A stretch of 64,000 bases of DNA from Strigamia acuminata (lineage: Eukaryota; Arthropoda; Chilopoda; Geophilomorpha; Linotaeniidae). This document shows, piece by piece, positions 45,235-57,135 of the stretch. Both the position numbers and the translations under genes were made by a program. The stretch covers positions 4,340,001-4,404,000 of the forward strand of contig OX442319.1 in the NCBI GenBank assembly GCA_949358305.1, read 5' to 3'. Positions within the stretch are counted from its first letter, which is position 1, and each line of letters begins with the position of its first letter. The notes under the pieces were generated by a model. It did no database searches and was not told where the DNA came from. It worked only from the letters and a program-made list of their open reading frames with translations.

Positions 45235-47503
45235 ATGAAAGAAATCTGTCTATCCGGTACCTGCAATGTTGTGCCAAATAGGCAACCCGACAGTGAGTCG
45301 GAGTCCATCGGTTCTGTCCAGCCTGGCCCGTCGACCACGGCCGGAACTCTCGCCGTTTTGCAAACGCCCATCCCGAGTCAAGGATACTATCCAGGCAGTT
45401 ACGAATACAAATATTCGGCGCCGAAATGGCATCGGGTGATGAACACTATTTACCAAAATGCGACGGATGTGAGGAACCAAGCTGAACAGTATGCTTTGAG
45501 TGTTTTATTTAAAAAAAAAACAATTTTATTCATCTTATTGATTTATATTAGTCAAAGGACAGAAACTAATTGGATAACGACCAAATTGATTGAGCAAACT
45601 GACCGCAATCAGGCAGATGCGACTCATGTATTGCGCGAACGATTTCAGGTAAAAATGAATGCAAATAGACTAAAACATGAAACCTATTCATAAAGTCATT
45701 TAAACTTGTTTTTATTTGTAAAAATAATAATAATTTACATATAAACAAATTTAAATGACTTTGTGAATATGACTACCGAGTTTAGAGATGGACAGCGCGT
45801 GGTCAGGGGAGGACTACGTTTCGCTGGACGCAACACACACGATAACCCACAATGTTAAAACACACGTTTTCAAAAAATTTTTGAGAATGTGGCATTTAAA
45901 TCTTCTGTTTGAACTTGCGATTACAGGATGTGATATATTGGAAAAACGAATTGCAACGAACTATTGAGGACGTAACGAAGCAATTGGATTTATTAGGTGT
46001 GCAGAGAAACCGGCTGGATAAACTGCTGAGGACTTCGGAGATCCCAGCACAAATCAATCTTGAATGTTCTCATGCTCGAGATAGAAGACAACTTCCGGAT
46101 CGAGTGGATGATATTGTTGATCAGTCACTATACAGGGTTAGTGCTTGAGCAATCTTTTTATTACAGTATTACATATTTTGCCATTGATTTTCTCCAAATA
46201 GGAATTAGTGCTGATACGGAGGGTTCAAGAGTTGCTAAGAAGAACCATTTCGGAGACGGACGACCAGATAAGGTAGTCGCACGATGCACTGTTGGAACGG
46301 AACGAGAAAATTAACTTTTTTTATTAGACGATTGCGCGGCTTGAAAGAAGAGTGCGAGTTTGATTGGGGAGACAAATGGGAGGCGGCCAATATTGATGAC
46401 CGCAATTGTAAATTGTCCAACAATTCCAAAGATATTATAATGCGACATGGGGCCGCTGTTCCATTACCCGGGTAAGTTTCCAATTGCCACATGGCCAGGG
46501 GAAGACTATGGGGCGTTTGGACACCATTCACGATTAAGTACAAACACAGAGAATAAGTTTTCAAGTGTAGAGTATTGTGAGTGGTAGTTGGTCGCCCAAT
46601 GGCCAGGAGAAGACTATGGGGCGTTTGGACGCTATTCACGATTAAGTACAAACACAGAGAATACACGGTTTGGGATTATATGTAGCGCCAACGCGGTATT
46701 TGACACACAACACGGTTAGAAAATGCTCAGAGATTACCGAAAAATTTTAACCGTTTTTTTTTTTTTAAATTTTATAATTTAGAATGGCTTCGGCCGAGCA
46801 ATGGGCGCATTATACACGAGATCTGGTAAATCGTACCGAGACCGATCGAGCACACGCGGTACGTTTTTGTGCCATTTTGGATGGGTTGTTGGCCGATACT
46901 TCTCGGGAACTGAGAGATACAGCGGACGCCGTTGATAATGCGTTGGACGAGAGGATTTCCGAGATGGAGGACGCGTTGCAGAAAGTTGAGCATCACAGAG
47001 ACAGGGTATGGTTTTAAATATATCACGTTTTGATGCCAAATGCGTAAATCTGTTTTGTGTTTGCTAGATTCTTACTGAAATTGCCCAAACCGAGAAGATG
47101 ACCTCCGACGTCAAACAGACTTTGAATCAATTGGAAAATCCACTCAAAGTCAACTTTACGCGGATGGACAATCGCAAGTACAGAAATGGAATAGAAAGAT
47201 GCAGGGATTTTGCCCATACGAGGTAAGTTGGTTTCGAAAAGTGTCAAAGGGTTTTCTAATGGATGTGTTGCTTTGAAATATTATTTTAGATTGTTGGATG
47301 AGCACCAAGACCTGTTAAATACCACTGAAACTATGTTGTCGAGATTTGCGGCATCTCGCAACCAATTGGATACTTTGGAAAGAATGAGATTGGATTTGGA
47401 AAAGGAAATCAGTGTGAAATATAAGTCGCTGTTTATTGATCGAAATAAATGCAAATTTGCTAGAAGCAAATATCCATCTTATTCTACATTGTTAGGCTAT
47501 TGA
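45235..47503 (+). CDS. tektin (ciliary/flagellar microtubule inner protein)
   Basis: Coiled-coil filament protein lining doublet microtubules of cilia and sperm flagella. Exons: 45235-45488, 45552-45648, 45927-46136, 46202-46272, 46328-46471, 46783-47005, 47068-47222, 47290-47503. They total 1368 nt, 455 aa, all phases consistent, and tektin-sized. Family marks: IYWKNELQRTIEDV, a coiled coil with ELLRRTISETDDQI, DKWEAANIDDRNCKLSN, and a second half repeating the pattern (ARELR-like TSRELRDTADAVDNAL). The nonapeptide RPNVELCRD characteristic of tektins is diverged to RNGIERCRD (exon 7). Expression is expected in sperm. I cannot say which tektin subtype it is. Its last two exons and 3' flank are duplicated at 63.03 kb. 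Confidence 0.88.
46491..46662. repeat. tandem LTR-like fragments in tektin intron 5
   Basis: Two direct copies (about 65 bp each) of tggccaggggaagactatgg to acaaacacagagaata. They are the reverse complement of the end of the LTR-like fragments at 7680-7745 and 21900-21945. Confidence 0.65.
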
Positions 47504-49437
47504 TCGTGAAATGTAAATAAAAATTGGAAAATTGTAGCTGAGAAAATAAAATGTTCTCTTTTTCACTATGAAAATTATTTCGTTTTAGAAATGAGGAAAT
47601 ACGTGTTGAATACTACGAATAGGCTTATAATGTTTTTGGACGGAGTTTTCAAATTTTGCTGGTCGTAGCGAGTCGATCGTTGGCGGCATGTGAACCAAAC
47701 GGATGCAGGGCGCTCGTGCTAGTTTATGCGATTTTATTTATTTATTTACAATTTCGTGATTTTTCAAATTTAAAGTGTCCATTTTTAGGCGGTACTTTTC
47801 TTTTTTTTACGTTTTTTGAGTTAGCGGGTTTTAGAGATTCCCAATGGGAAATTCAGGTTTTCAGAGTTTGATACTAGATACAACCAATGGATTGCGATTT
47901 CATTAATATTACGTCATAAAAAATACTTCAAGTGTGCTTATATGCATATGAAATGATGTAATTTTAATTAATCGCCACCACGCAGCGCTGATAAGACATT
48001 CATTTCTTTGTATTCGTAGCACTATCGTCGAGAATGTTGTTCCTTCCGTCAGTTAACACGCGTTCTTCAATGCCTTCGTTTTCTAGTTTATCGTCGTCGT
48101 TAGGTATTTATTCAAAGTAATTTATTCAAATTTCTTTAATTTCAAGCTTTCAAGGTGCACAATCAAGGAGTTGTGTGGATCCAATTTCGATTTTTCTTTG
48201 TTGAATTTACCAGGCCGTTGTCGCCGCCATTATCGTCGAGGATGTCGTTCCTTCCATCAGTTGGCACGCGTTGTTCTACGCCTTCGTTTTCTGGTTTGTC
48301 GTCATCATTGGGTATTTATTGAAATTGATTTAATTTCATCACCATCTTGGTCGTTTGTCTCGCCACAGTGGTTATTCTGTTGTCTCGCCATCGCCGTAAT
48401 CTCTTGATACTGTACAAGAATTATTAGTAGGCCTAATAGTCATTTATTTTCCTATTTTTATTTTTATTCTTTAACCAAGTCATCTACATTACGCAGCAAG
48501 CTACGATCGAATGCTTCGCGCTTCGGGATTGTCGATGGATTCAATGTGCTTGCACTTCGTAGTGTTTTTCTATCGTAAGTTATTGAAAGAATTGTGTGCT
48601 AAAATGACAATCCTTGTGTTTGGTACGTTGAATTTTGTGACTTTGTTGAGTGATTTTGTTGTTTTATGGGGGCAGGAAATCCAACTCTCTACCTCCTCGT
48701 GGTTGCCCCTGGGCCACTGGTCGGTTATTCCAGTGGTGCTGAATGAGAGCTCTGGTCTAGTGTTTTGAATTTGAATTTTATTCTTTGGTATTGTTAGCCT
48801 GCATTCTAGTTTATGGGTGTAGCGTTTACTAAATCCATGATATTGCTGTTGTAAGACTGTATTCCATTCTATGAATGCAGCATGAAGCAATTTTAACGTG
48901 GTGTCCATATCTAAACACTTAGCAATTAACCATTGCTTTAACTAATTAAACATCAATTAATTAAGTTGCGGTGAAAGAATGAATATTTTTATCCATTCGT
49001 ATTCCTTTCCTCACTAACAGGAATATTATTTAAGGCTATAAATATGAGATATGGGTATATTTAAATATTCGCACACTTTGAAAATTAGGTTTTTTTTCCT
49101 TTCTATTGTGATTACCGGTAATTAATCTTCCATTTGAGCCACAGTTGGGCACGAATTCAGCCAACCCCTCGCTTCATCAGTCATCTTTGAGTTCATGATG
49201 CTATATGTCACTGTATTGTCCCATTTATTATTTAATGCTATATTTTTGCACTCCAAAATGAATGTGTCCGTGTTAGCACCGCCTTTATTCGTTCTGTGAA
49301 CCTAGGAACCATTGTGACTAACACAGCCAGGGGTATATCTACCTTAGCCATCTTAATTTGTCTGTTCTTAACTACCCTAAAAATCTTAAAGTGCTTTTAA
49401 GAAATTTAAGTTGCATTGCATCTATAAATTAAAAGAT
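47504..49437. other. tektin 3' flank and intergenic DNA
   Basis: The part up to about 48075 is the parent of the duplicated block at 63.4-64.0 kb. Two imperfect direct copies of a segment of about 100 bp (atcgtcgagaatgttgttcc type) lie near 48010-48115 and 48225-48330. No gene is recognised from 48340 to 49437. Confidence 0.5.
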
Positions 49438-49647
49438 TTAAAATAATTGACCCTTACTTCCAATGGCAGTCATTATCTTTGGGTCCAAAGCAGTCCGTGG
49501 TTTGTTCGTATTCGGACCTGTTGTTGATTTACCACCTTTGTAATTACTTTCTAGCAGGATATGCTCTTTAAACAAGTATATCAATGAAGTTCTCACAAAT
49601 TCAGAAGCATTTTTACATCCGTTAAGTGACATACACATCTGAATCAC
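49438..49647 (-). pseudogene. possible BEN-domain fragment
   Basis: The pattern NASEFVRTSLIYLFKEHILLESNYKG, a short spacer, then TALDPKIMTAI resembles the BEN domain, a DNA-binding module seen in chromatin factors and in some transposon and viral proteins. It is followed immediately by a stop and lies downstream of P-like transposase debris on the same strand. The match is by eye only. Confidence 0.4.
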
Positions 49648-49689
49648 TGTAAATCTCGCTGAAATGTGTGAACAAAATCTATATGTAAC

Positions 49690-50165
49690 AAGCTATGAAA
49701 CAATTAACATACCATAATATGTTTCTGATTCCTCCAAATACACAGGTTTAATTATATTCCATGAAGCAGTCTTTTCCTCAACATGCACTGTATATTTCAT
49801 AAAATTATTTATAATACTTTTCAAGAGATGAGAGGGATCTTACATAAAAAATACTTCATATCTTTTTTGAATTAATATAAAAACATGGTTTTTCTGTTGT
49901 TACTTTTAATTCATTAGCCATTGATAAGAAATTGGGGCCTTGATCCATGATCACTGCCACCACACAATACCTAACAATGTCAAGAGAATAGACACACTGA
50001 TTAATTATTGCTATAACATTCTCTGTTTTAGTAAATGGATTGCATAGAGAATATGCAGCAGCTTGCTTAAATTTTTTTAACAAACCTTGGCACATGACGA
50101 CTAATGCTGAGTTAGCTTTTTAGAGCCCATTTATAATGCCGTTACATTCAAAGCCTACTACTGTA
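49690..50165 (-). pseudogene. P-element/THAP9-like transposase fragment
   Basis: The 49856-50095 frame has the pattern VIAIINQCVYSLDIVRYCVVAVIMDQGPN, then ANELKVTTEKPCF. In P-type transposases an MCDQGSNN-like stretch is followed by the PYF motif and then DxPHLLK. Only this central piece remains; the catalytic core and THAP domain are not seen. A continuation (EEKTASWNIIKPVYLEE) lies near 49700-49800. Confidence 0.5.
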
Positions 50166-50284
50166 TCTCTTACTGCAGTAGAATAAATGTTCTTTTAAAC
50201 TCATTTCATCTATACGCAACGAAGCGGTTGTGTTCTGCTGGAACTTTTAAATCCCTCCAAAAATAGTAAGCCTGGGGTTCGGTG

Positions 50285-50719
50285 TTATGGTCTGGGAATG
50301 TATCTGCTAACAAGGGGTGCCACAGCGGCTGGGGGACCCAGTTCCACTCGAATTTTTTTTAATGCTTCTTTTTCTTCCACACTCCTGTATTCAAATAGTG
50401 TCCCCATTCCGCTCTGCAAAGGCTCGCAATAAGTGATTTCCTGTTCTCCTTGTGTCAAGACCGGCGCATTACTTGGAGAATTGCTTGCTGAAAACGCACT
50501 CCTTGCTTGGGCACATGGGTCTTGCATTGCTGCATATTTTTCTTTACCTTCTTGCAAATATCTAGTCTTATCTGTCTCATCCAAATGTCTCTTCATGTGT
50601 TGATCCAGTCTTGTTCCAGTCAAATCACATTTCGGACAGGCTGATTTGGAATAAACTCTTTTTTCGGTCAGCTTTTTTCCGTTCGAATGGAGAGCAAGAT
50701 GTATTCCACAACGGTCCAA
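50285..50719 (-). pseudogene. unrecognised open frame with one C2H2-like motif
   Basis: A 144-codon frame with SACPKCDLTGTRLDQHMKRHL near its N-terminus and a serine/proline-rich rest. It sits between P-like and CACTA-like debris on the same strand, so it is probably part of a transposon protein. Family unknown. Confidence 0.35.
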
Positions 50720-50746
50720 AATTTCTTACAGTATCAGTATTATGCA

Positions 50747-51465
50747 TCAAAAATGAACATTACATGTACACCACATTTTATCGTATTGCAACATAATTTC
50801 ACAAACAAAGCTTATCAATAAACTTTCTGCCTCGTTAACATCATTTTTTAAAATTGTTACGACCAATAACATTTGTATACTTGTAGTAAACTTTGTAAAG
50901 TGGTCTAGATACTTCTCAGGTAGAAAGCCATCTAAAACAAAGGGTGCAATGAAAATAAAGGTTCTAAACTCACTTGCTTTTCTATGCACAATTTATAAAA
51001 GTGATCTAAGAGGTCCAGGAAGTTCATGAGAAACTGTTACTGCAGCTAATATTTTATCAATTTGTTTGGTTTGAAATCCCAAATAGTAAGGCGCTGTACG
51101 ATTTGTACTATCTAACCAGTCACTGTATTTATAAAATATTTTGTAACGCCAAGACATATACATTATGCCTATAATCAATGGGACACCCCTTTATAATATC
51201 AAAATCTTTAATCTCTAACGAGACAGAAGCTTTTAACACAGCATAACAATTTATTGTACTACTTTTTAACACATTATATCTAGATCTTGAAGTTGAAAGT
51301 GGATAATTTGAAACATATGATCGTTTTGATCACTTGAAATGGAAAGGAGAGTTTGTAAATTGTATATAACACGAGCCAAAGACTCATTTTAGAGCTTTTT
51401 GAGATGGGAACCCCATCTGTATTAAAACCTTTTCTCGCATTCTCAGATATTTGCACCCGTTCCAA
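50747..51465 (-). pseudogene. CACTA/EnSpm-like transposase fragments
   Basis: Three collinear minus-strand pieces. 51465-51280 has FNTDGVPISKSSKMSLW, the NTDGVP motif of animal CACTA-like transposase proteins. 51178-50993 has WLDSTNRTAPYYLGFQTKQIDKIL. 50989-50747 has LDHFTKFTTSIQMLL and the YDKMW to NVHF end. The order matches that protein type, but stops and frameshifts separate the parts. No inverted termini were found. Confidence 0.5.
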
Positions 51466-51658
51466 ATTGTTTTTACGTACATTATCATTACATTAAGCCT
51501 GAAAGTTTTCTAAAATGTGTCTGCCAATTTCAAAATTTAAAAGCAAATTTTTAATCTGTTTAGCTATATCAAAAAAGGCAAAAAAAGTTCCTTTTTTAAT
51601 TTCTTTGGCACTGTTATTGCATTTAGCGCAGTTTGTACTTGTTTCATCTAATACTAGA

Positions 51659-52254
51659 TTACACTTTTGACATATACACCAAAAATATAATATTGTTTTT
51701 AAACAGTATTTTAAACACTATTAAGCAGTTGGGTTGGCATCGTCGGATATGAAGAATAATCTGTGCCGGTTGCGTTTTGCGGGTCCCCTGGGTGATTTCA
51801 TGAAATTCTTTTAAATGTTTATAAAAAGATTTTCCCTTGTCGCGAAGACCTGCCATGAAGGCGCGTGTTTCGTCACTCATTGAAACATCAGGAAAATTTT
51901 CAGTGATTTTCCGGTAGATTTGTGCCAAAACTTTTAATGCCTTTTTCACTAAATGATCGTGATTGAACGAATTATGATTATAATTGTTATTGAAAATTCT
52001 AACAAAGGTAAATCAAAGTTTATCAATAGTTATTATGTTAAAAACAAAGTTTTATTACGTAATAAATTTTACAGTAGTTGATTGCCGGTTATATAAAATT
52101 TTTGGTCATTATCATTGATTATTATGGGTTCATGGGCAGCGCCGGTTCGACGGTGGACCCATAACGTGGCCGGCAAGGGAAGCCCTGCGGTAAGGTTATA
52201 CAATTTTTTTAAATATTTGTAAAACTGCTTCCCGTGGTTGCAAAGACCAGCCAT
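51659..52254 (-). pseudogene. two related open-frame fragments of unknown family
   Basis: 51949-51659 (AFMAGLRDKGKSFYKHLKEFHEITQG) and 52254-52069 (MAGLCNHGKQFYKYLKKLYNLTAG) are clearly related to each other and followed by similar GTTTTATTACGTAAT-type DNA. They are probably remnants of a repeated mobile gene; I do not recognise it. Confidence 0.35.
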
Positions 52255-52261
52255 GTAGTGT

Positions 52262-52603
52262 TAATAATATCTTTCTCTCTCTTTTCTAATCACAAACATT
52301 ATTTATATGATTTATTCACAGTATTTATTACAAGTTCAAAATACATTACGAATATTCAAACGATAAATCTTGCTGAAAATGTTGCTGAAGTGCTTTGTAG
52401 CAATTGTTTACATTATCACACGTTACAGGCAGCACACCATTATTATTTAGAAAAGAACTAAACAAATATTCTACTTCAACAGATAAAAATTTCATATTTG
52501 CAAACATTTGCACTTTATCTTTGAGGAACTCTAATCTACTGTTGTCTGGAATTTCTGTATTCTGGTAACCAGCCCTAACCAGATCGTACAGACAGTTTTT
52601 CAA
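52262..52603 (-). repeat. direct repeat of about 330 bp, copy 1, with conserved open frame
   Basis: Matches 55692-56017 in the same orientation, differing by a few indels. The minus strand encodes MKNCLYDLVRAGYQNTEIPD and continues for about 70 shared residues. The two copies bracket 3 kb of retroelement coding debris, so they could be LTRs or duplicated exons. Confidence 0.6.
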
Positions 52604-52668
52604 TAGGTCATCATTTTTCCAATCCAGTCCGGTTTCGATTGTGCGACTTAACCAAACAGGCAGTTAAA

Positions 52669-53175
52669 TTAGCAGATTGTGGTGATCCGCGAGGTTTTGG
52701 GTGGCGGTTGCCTATCGACATACAACCCCTTGTTCAAAATCACCACCCAAGTCTTGGGCTTTGGGTTGGCTTTGGTAACCTCGCTCGACTGGCAAAGAAT
52801 TTGCCGTTGGTTGGGGAAGTCCAACTGCACCATTCGTCGGTTGTGCGGAATTGGATGTTGGTTGGAGGGACCTAACCACACCTGATTTCGTTCGAATATA
52901 AAACAAACATATTTCTTAAATTCAGCCTTTATTGCTAAGAGATAGAAGGCATTTGTTAAGTCAATCTTAAACATACATTGGCCTCGTTTTAATAAATTAA
53001 TGGCGTCTTTTAAAGAGGCCATTTTAAAATGGAGATATTCTAGGCTTTAGAATAATTCGAACGGAACCATCTGGCTTTGGGACGGCAAAAATTGGGCTTA
53101 AATATTCGCCCTCGACATGTTTGACTTGTTTAATAATGCCCTGACGGCGAAGTTTATCTACAGCCTGAGAAATAG
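52669..53175 (-). pseudogene. reverse transcriptase fragment (DIRS- or Gypsy-like)
   Basis: The minus strand from about 53175 reads KLRRQGIIKQVKHVEGEYL, then LSPIFAVPKPDGSVRIIL. After a one-base frame change near 53030 it continues HFKMASLKDAINLL and KIDLTNAFYLLAI. These are RT motifs 1-2 and the start of the region before the active site. Similarity ends near 52900, where a GC-richer segment (52690-52880, with repeated tggttgg) has been inserted. The YxDD box is missing. Confidence 0.6.
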
Positions 53176-53392
53176 CCATAGTGTCACTAGAGTTCATGAG
53201 TTAGTTGATCAATTTTCAAATCAAATTTAATTCCTGAAAGGGCGGATAAGACAAAAGGATTGGAAGTTATTTTACGCCAAGCAGGCAAATAGTTCTGTAA
53301 AATCTCTGGTTTAAAGGATAGATGCATTTTCGATTTTTCAAAGAACGACTCTTTATTTCTTACATTGGATACTGTTACAGCTAAGTTCGAAG

Positions 53393-54201
53393 CTACTTTT
53401 TCTGTGGCTTGCCGCGTTGGCTCTTCTCCCGATCTGCAAAGAGAATCGGTATTAGAATTATCAATTTCAGTAATTGAACAATCAATGTTCCTACAGTTTT
53501 GTCGTTTAAACTCTGTATTTCTCGTGAAATCCGAATGTTTATTGTCGATGGTTGGTATCGACGGAAGCCCTTGTCCTTGTCGTTCTTTCGTGATTCCGAT
53601 TTATCGTACGTCGCCTTACTAGTTATCTTTTTCATTTCGTCATAATCCTTTATCTGTTTGCTCAGGTCTGGCCCAAAAAAATCGAAAGGAAAGATGATCT
53701 TTCCTTTGGCGAACTGCTTATACTTTGGAGCAAGAGATTCAGCGAAATCTGTTCGCCGGCGCAACGTTGCTTCCGTGTTCATTGAACCTAATAAGGTCAT
53801 GGCCTCTGCCAAGTGGCCAAGCAAAGTGGTGGGATTGAGATTCTCGGCCACGATGTCTTTCATTGCCGACACAAGAGGAATAAACGTCTTCAAAATTGAT
53901 TTTTGTAACTTCTGCGTCGTGGTGTCCCTAGTTTTAAATTCTCTACTGCCAATCTTGACTTCTGAAATTTCTCAACCCTAGCCTCTAATGTTACAATGTA
54001 GTTGAGTTTGGTTGCCAATTTATCTTTCAAGGTTACTTCACTTTTTTCATGTTGTTGAACTTGTTCTGTAAGCTGTTGTATCACTGAGTTTTTAGTTTCT
54101 ATTGTATTCTTCAGTGATGCTATTTCATCTCTCAGCTGTTGTATTAATTCAGTTGGAGATAAACCATGAATCTCGGGGAAAAAGAGTAGGCAGTGGTCCA
54201 A
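53393..54201 (-). pseudogene. retroelement gag-like open frames
   Basis: 54201-53890 is a predicted coiled coil (ELIQQLRDEIASLKNTIETK). It is followed by 53893-53393, with LLGHLAEAMTLLGSMNTEA, RRRTDFAESLAPKYKQF and FDFFGPDL. That pattern resembles the gag-like protein of DIRS/Ngaro-type elements, and RT lies downstream on the same strand. A stop near 53390 precedes the RT. Confidence 0.45.
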
Positions 54202-54746
54202 GATTATTATCTGGAACCTGAAGGACTTTGTGAATAATTAAAATCAATTATGGGAAAATTTTTTTTGTTTTGTGTATTTGGACATTGAATAACAAATTAG
54301 GGTATGTTTGAATCTCCTGTATGATAAGGATGAGGTTATTTTGTTATCTGGGATGAAAAAGAGTTTTGTTTTGTGTGTACATGGGTCGTGAAGAGAATTT
54401 TTTTTCTTTTCATTTAAATCGGTGTTAAAAAGATAATTTAGTTGGGTTTGTATTTTGAGCATCGGTGTCAAAAGATTTTGGGCACGTGTGGTTAAGCAAA
54501 AATTTTAAAATGGAATAAAGATCGAATTACGATCACAAGAGGAAAATATAAACTAAGAGAATGGGTTTTTCTTTTGTTTTGATAGGGTTTATTCAGGTTT
54601 GAAAAAGTCCTCGGATGGCTCGAGACAAACGGCGTCTCGTACGCTGCGTGCGAAAATGCTCGACCAGGGCGGCCATGTTGTCATTGATAGTTGAGCCGGG
54701 CGCGCTACAAAAATAGGGATAAATTAGTTCAAACGGGCGAATTTAC

Positions 54747-54974
54747 TTACAAATTGGAATCGAGGAGGAGCGCATGCTCAATTTCAGCAGGCGTGTAGAC
54801 ATTCACGGTAAAACCAGGCGGGTCTACCAGCTCAATACTCGGGGAGAGCAGGCGGTAAATGTCCGTCAAAACATCGAGCTCGTCGTCGGACGGCAAATAG
54901 CTTAACGCGGGGAAAAACGAATACTCAAAGTAACTGGGTAAGGGCGGCTCCTCCATGCCGGCAGGCAATCGCAT
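54747..54974 (-). pseudogene. unrecognised open frame in retroelement debris
   Basis: A 75-codon frame starting MRLPAGMEEPPLPSYFEYSF, acidic and proline-rich, ending in a possible splice donor (LLLDSNL then gtaagtaaat). No domain recognised. It could be a host or transposon exon. Confidence 0.3.
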
Positions 54975-55065
54975 CAGGCCAGATGTGATGTGGTGGCCGT
55001 CAATGCTTTGTCAAGCATCATATTTGTCAAAGGACGAGCGATTTTGGCATGGTTGGGTATAAATG

Positions 55066-55603
55066 TCACTCCTTTATTCTCAGCGTCCGTTCCAAACGAC
55101 TCTTATCTGCCAACTGCGATTGATTAGCATGGCTGTCACAATCTTTGACTAATTGTTCAGCCCAATCTGGAGGAGTGTGCGTCACTTCTCCTTGAGCATT
55201 GATAGTTTTGATTTTAGCCAAACAGCAGTTTGATTCGTCCGTCTCATACGGTGCTGTCCAGCCTGGCAAGGAGTCACAGGTGAACAGCGCTCGTTGAGGA
55301 TTCAGATTTATTCCTGTTTGTCGCATGAAATTGTGGCCTAAAATTGGTCCACAAACAATCTTTTGAAGAATGATAAAATTAATTGGCGTAATTTTTTTCT
55401 TATTGGCTCAATTAACACAGTGTTACTTGGCTAAGAGGTCGGTAATCGATTCCAACTGCGCAAACACGCATTCCTCGTGGACATTCTTGTATAAAGTCCA
55501 CCGGATCTTCAGTATTTGACAACAGTTGCATTCTGATGAAACATTGTGTTGCACCGGAATCCATTAATGCATTGTAATTAAGTCCGCCAATTGAGATGTT
55601 CAT
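55066..55603 (-). pseudogene. retropepsin and linker of a Gypsy-type retroelement
   Basis: 55603-55412 carries the aspartic protease core ALMDSGATQCFI (D-S-G catalytic triad) with preceding NISIGGLNYN. 55326-55066 has the following linker (MRQTGINLNPQRALF, PPDWAEQLVKDC). Between them one frame is broken near 55390. Same strand as the RT at 52.7-53.2 kb, but not clearly the same element. Confidence 0.6.
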
Positions 55604-55691
55604 GTGAGGACCATCAGAATGGCTATTGGTTAATTTGCTGTTACATAATTTACTTATGAATTCAGTCTTTTCCCGTTTATTCCAAATTTTG

Positions 55692-56017
55692 GTTTTTTTC
55701 TCTCTTTTCTAATCACAAACATTATTTATATGATTTTTCACAGTGTTTATTACAAGTTCAAAATACATTACGAATATTCAAATGATAAATCTTGCTGAAA
55801 ATGTTGCTTTAGTGCAATTGTTTACATTATCACATGTTACAGGCAGCATTCCATTATTATTTAGAAAAGAACTAAACAAATATTCTACTTCAACAGATAA
55901 AAAATTTATATTTGCAAACATTTGCACTTTATCTTTGAGGAACTCTAATCTACTGTTGTCTGGAATTTCTGTATTCTGGTAACCAGCCCTAACCAGATCG
56001 TACAGACAGTTTTTCAA
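55692..56017 (-). repeat. direct repeat of about 330 bp, copy 2
   Basis: Second copy of 52262-52603 with the same MKNCLYDLVRAGYQ open frame. It has a deletion of about 12 bp near 55810 relative to copy 1. Confidence 0.6.
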
Positions 56018-56105
56018 TAATTAAATAATTAAAACAAAGTTTTATGCTTCTACAAATTATATTTCTTTAATTACTTACATTACATAAATATTTATTTTTA
56101 AATCT

Positions 56106-56930
56106 TTACAGGTTGTTCTGCTTTAATTGAAGGATTTGTAGATCCAGATGTTTTGCTTCCAAATCCAGCTTCTTTAACTCTACTTCGTTTTGTAACGTAG
56201 TTTTCCTGATCTCATGTTTGTTTTGGATTTCTAATTTCCGCATCTCGAATTCTTGCTCTCTGTGGATTCTTTCTTCTGCTTTATTCTCTCTTCTCTCCAT
56301 TTCTGCTTATCCCATTCCAATCGGTTATCCTCAATTATTTTTTTCACCTCAATCTTGTCTCCATAGACATCCGTGAGTCTTTTGACAGCAGATGTCCTCG
56401 AATCACATTTGTCCTCATTAACCGTATGCAAAAACTTGTCAAATCGAGTCCTTTTTGTCAAGCTTAAACTTCGATCTAATGTGTTCTCCTTATCAACTGG
56501 ATCTGAGGACCCATCATCTTCTTCCTCACCAGTTTCATCAATCTGCCTTTCCATGTTAGAAAAAAGGATTTGAGGCGAAGGTGCAGCAATTGAAGAAACT
56601 GCTTTGTGGCGTTGGTAGGATGTGTTCACGGCTTGACTAGAGGAAAATGTGACATCCAAAATGTAAAAGTAGTGGCACTTTTTCTTTACCACATCTAAAA
56701 GAAATAAAAATATTAAAAAATAAGCGTTCATAATAACTAACCCTCAAATGATCCTGGATCATCTGCTTCCACTCCTCGCTCTGTCTCGTTGATCCATTTT
56801 TTGATTTCTTCATATTTTCTTTTCATACTAACGATTTTGTTGCTCAATCGTTTGCTGTCACAATTTAGTAGCGACAATGCAGTCAGCATTCGCTTTTCAT
56901 AATTCGCGTATGTCTCTTTAGCCTACAAAT
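56106..56930 (-). pseudogene. Harbinger-associated trihelix/SANT-like accessory gene
   Basis: Exon about 56923-56742 encodes KETYANYEKRMLTALSLL, then CDSKRLSNKIVSMKRKYEEIKKW. The next exon (about 56697-56285) encodes KKCHYFYILD and a charged tail. The same two segments recur at 61.19-61.4 and 60.84-61.12 kb next to a Harbinger transposase. Their helix-rich pattern resembles Myb/SANT-like proteins encoded by PIF/Harbinger elements. A charged coiled coil (56300-56106) may continue it in another frame. The start is not found. Confidence 0.45.
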
Positions 56931-57135
56931 TAAAAAATAAAAGTTAGATGGTTACAAACGATCAAAAAACGAATGTTATTATCAGTAAAACGTTAGTTTT
57001 AGCAGTAAAACGTTAGTTTTAGCAGTAAAAACGAACGTTTCACCATTAAAACGTTAGTATTAGCGTTCGTTTTACTGTTAAAATGAACGTTTTATCGTGA
57101 AACCGGACGTTAAAATAGATGTTCAAATAGACGTT

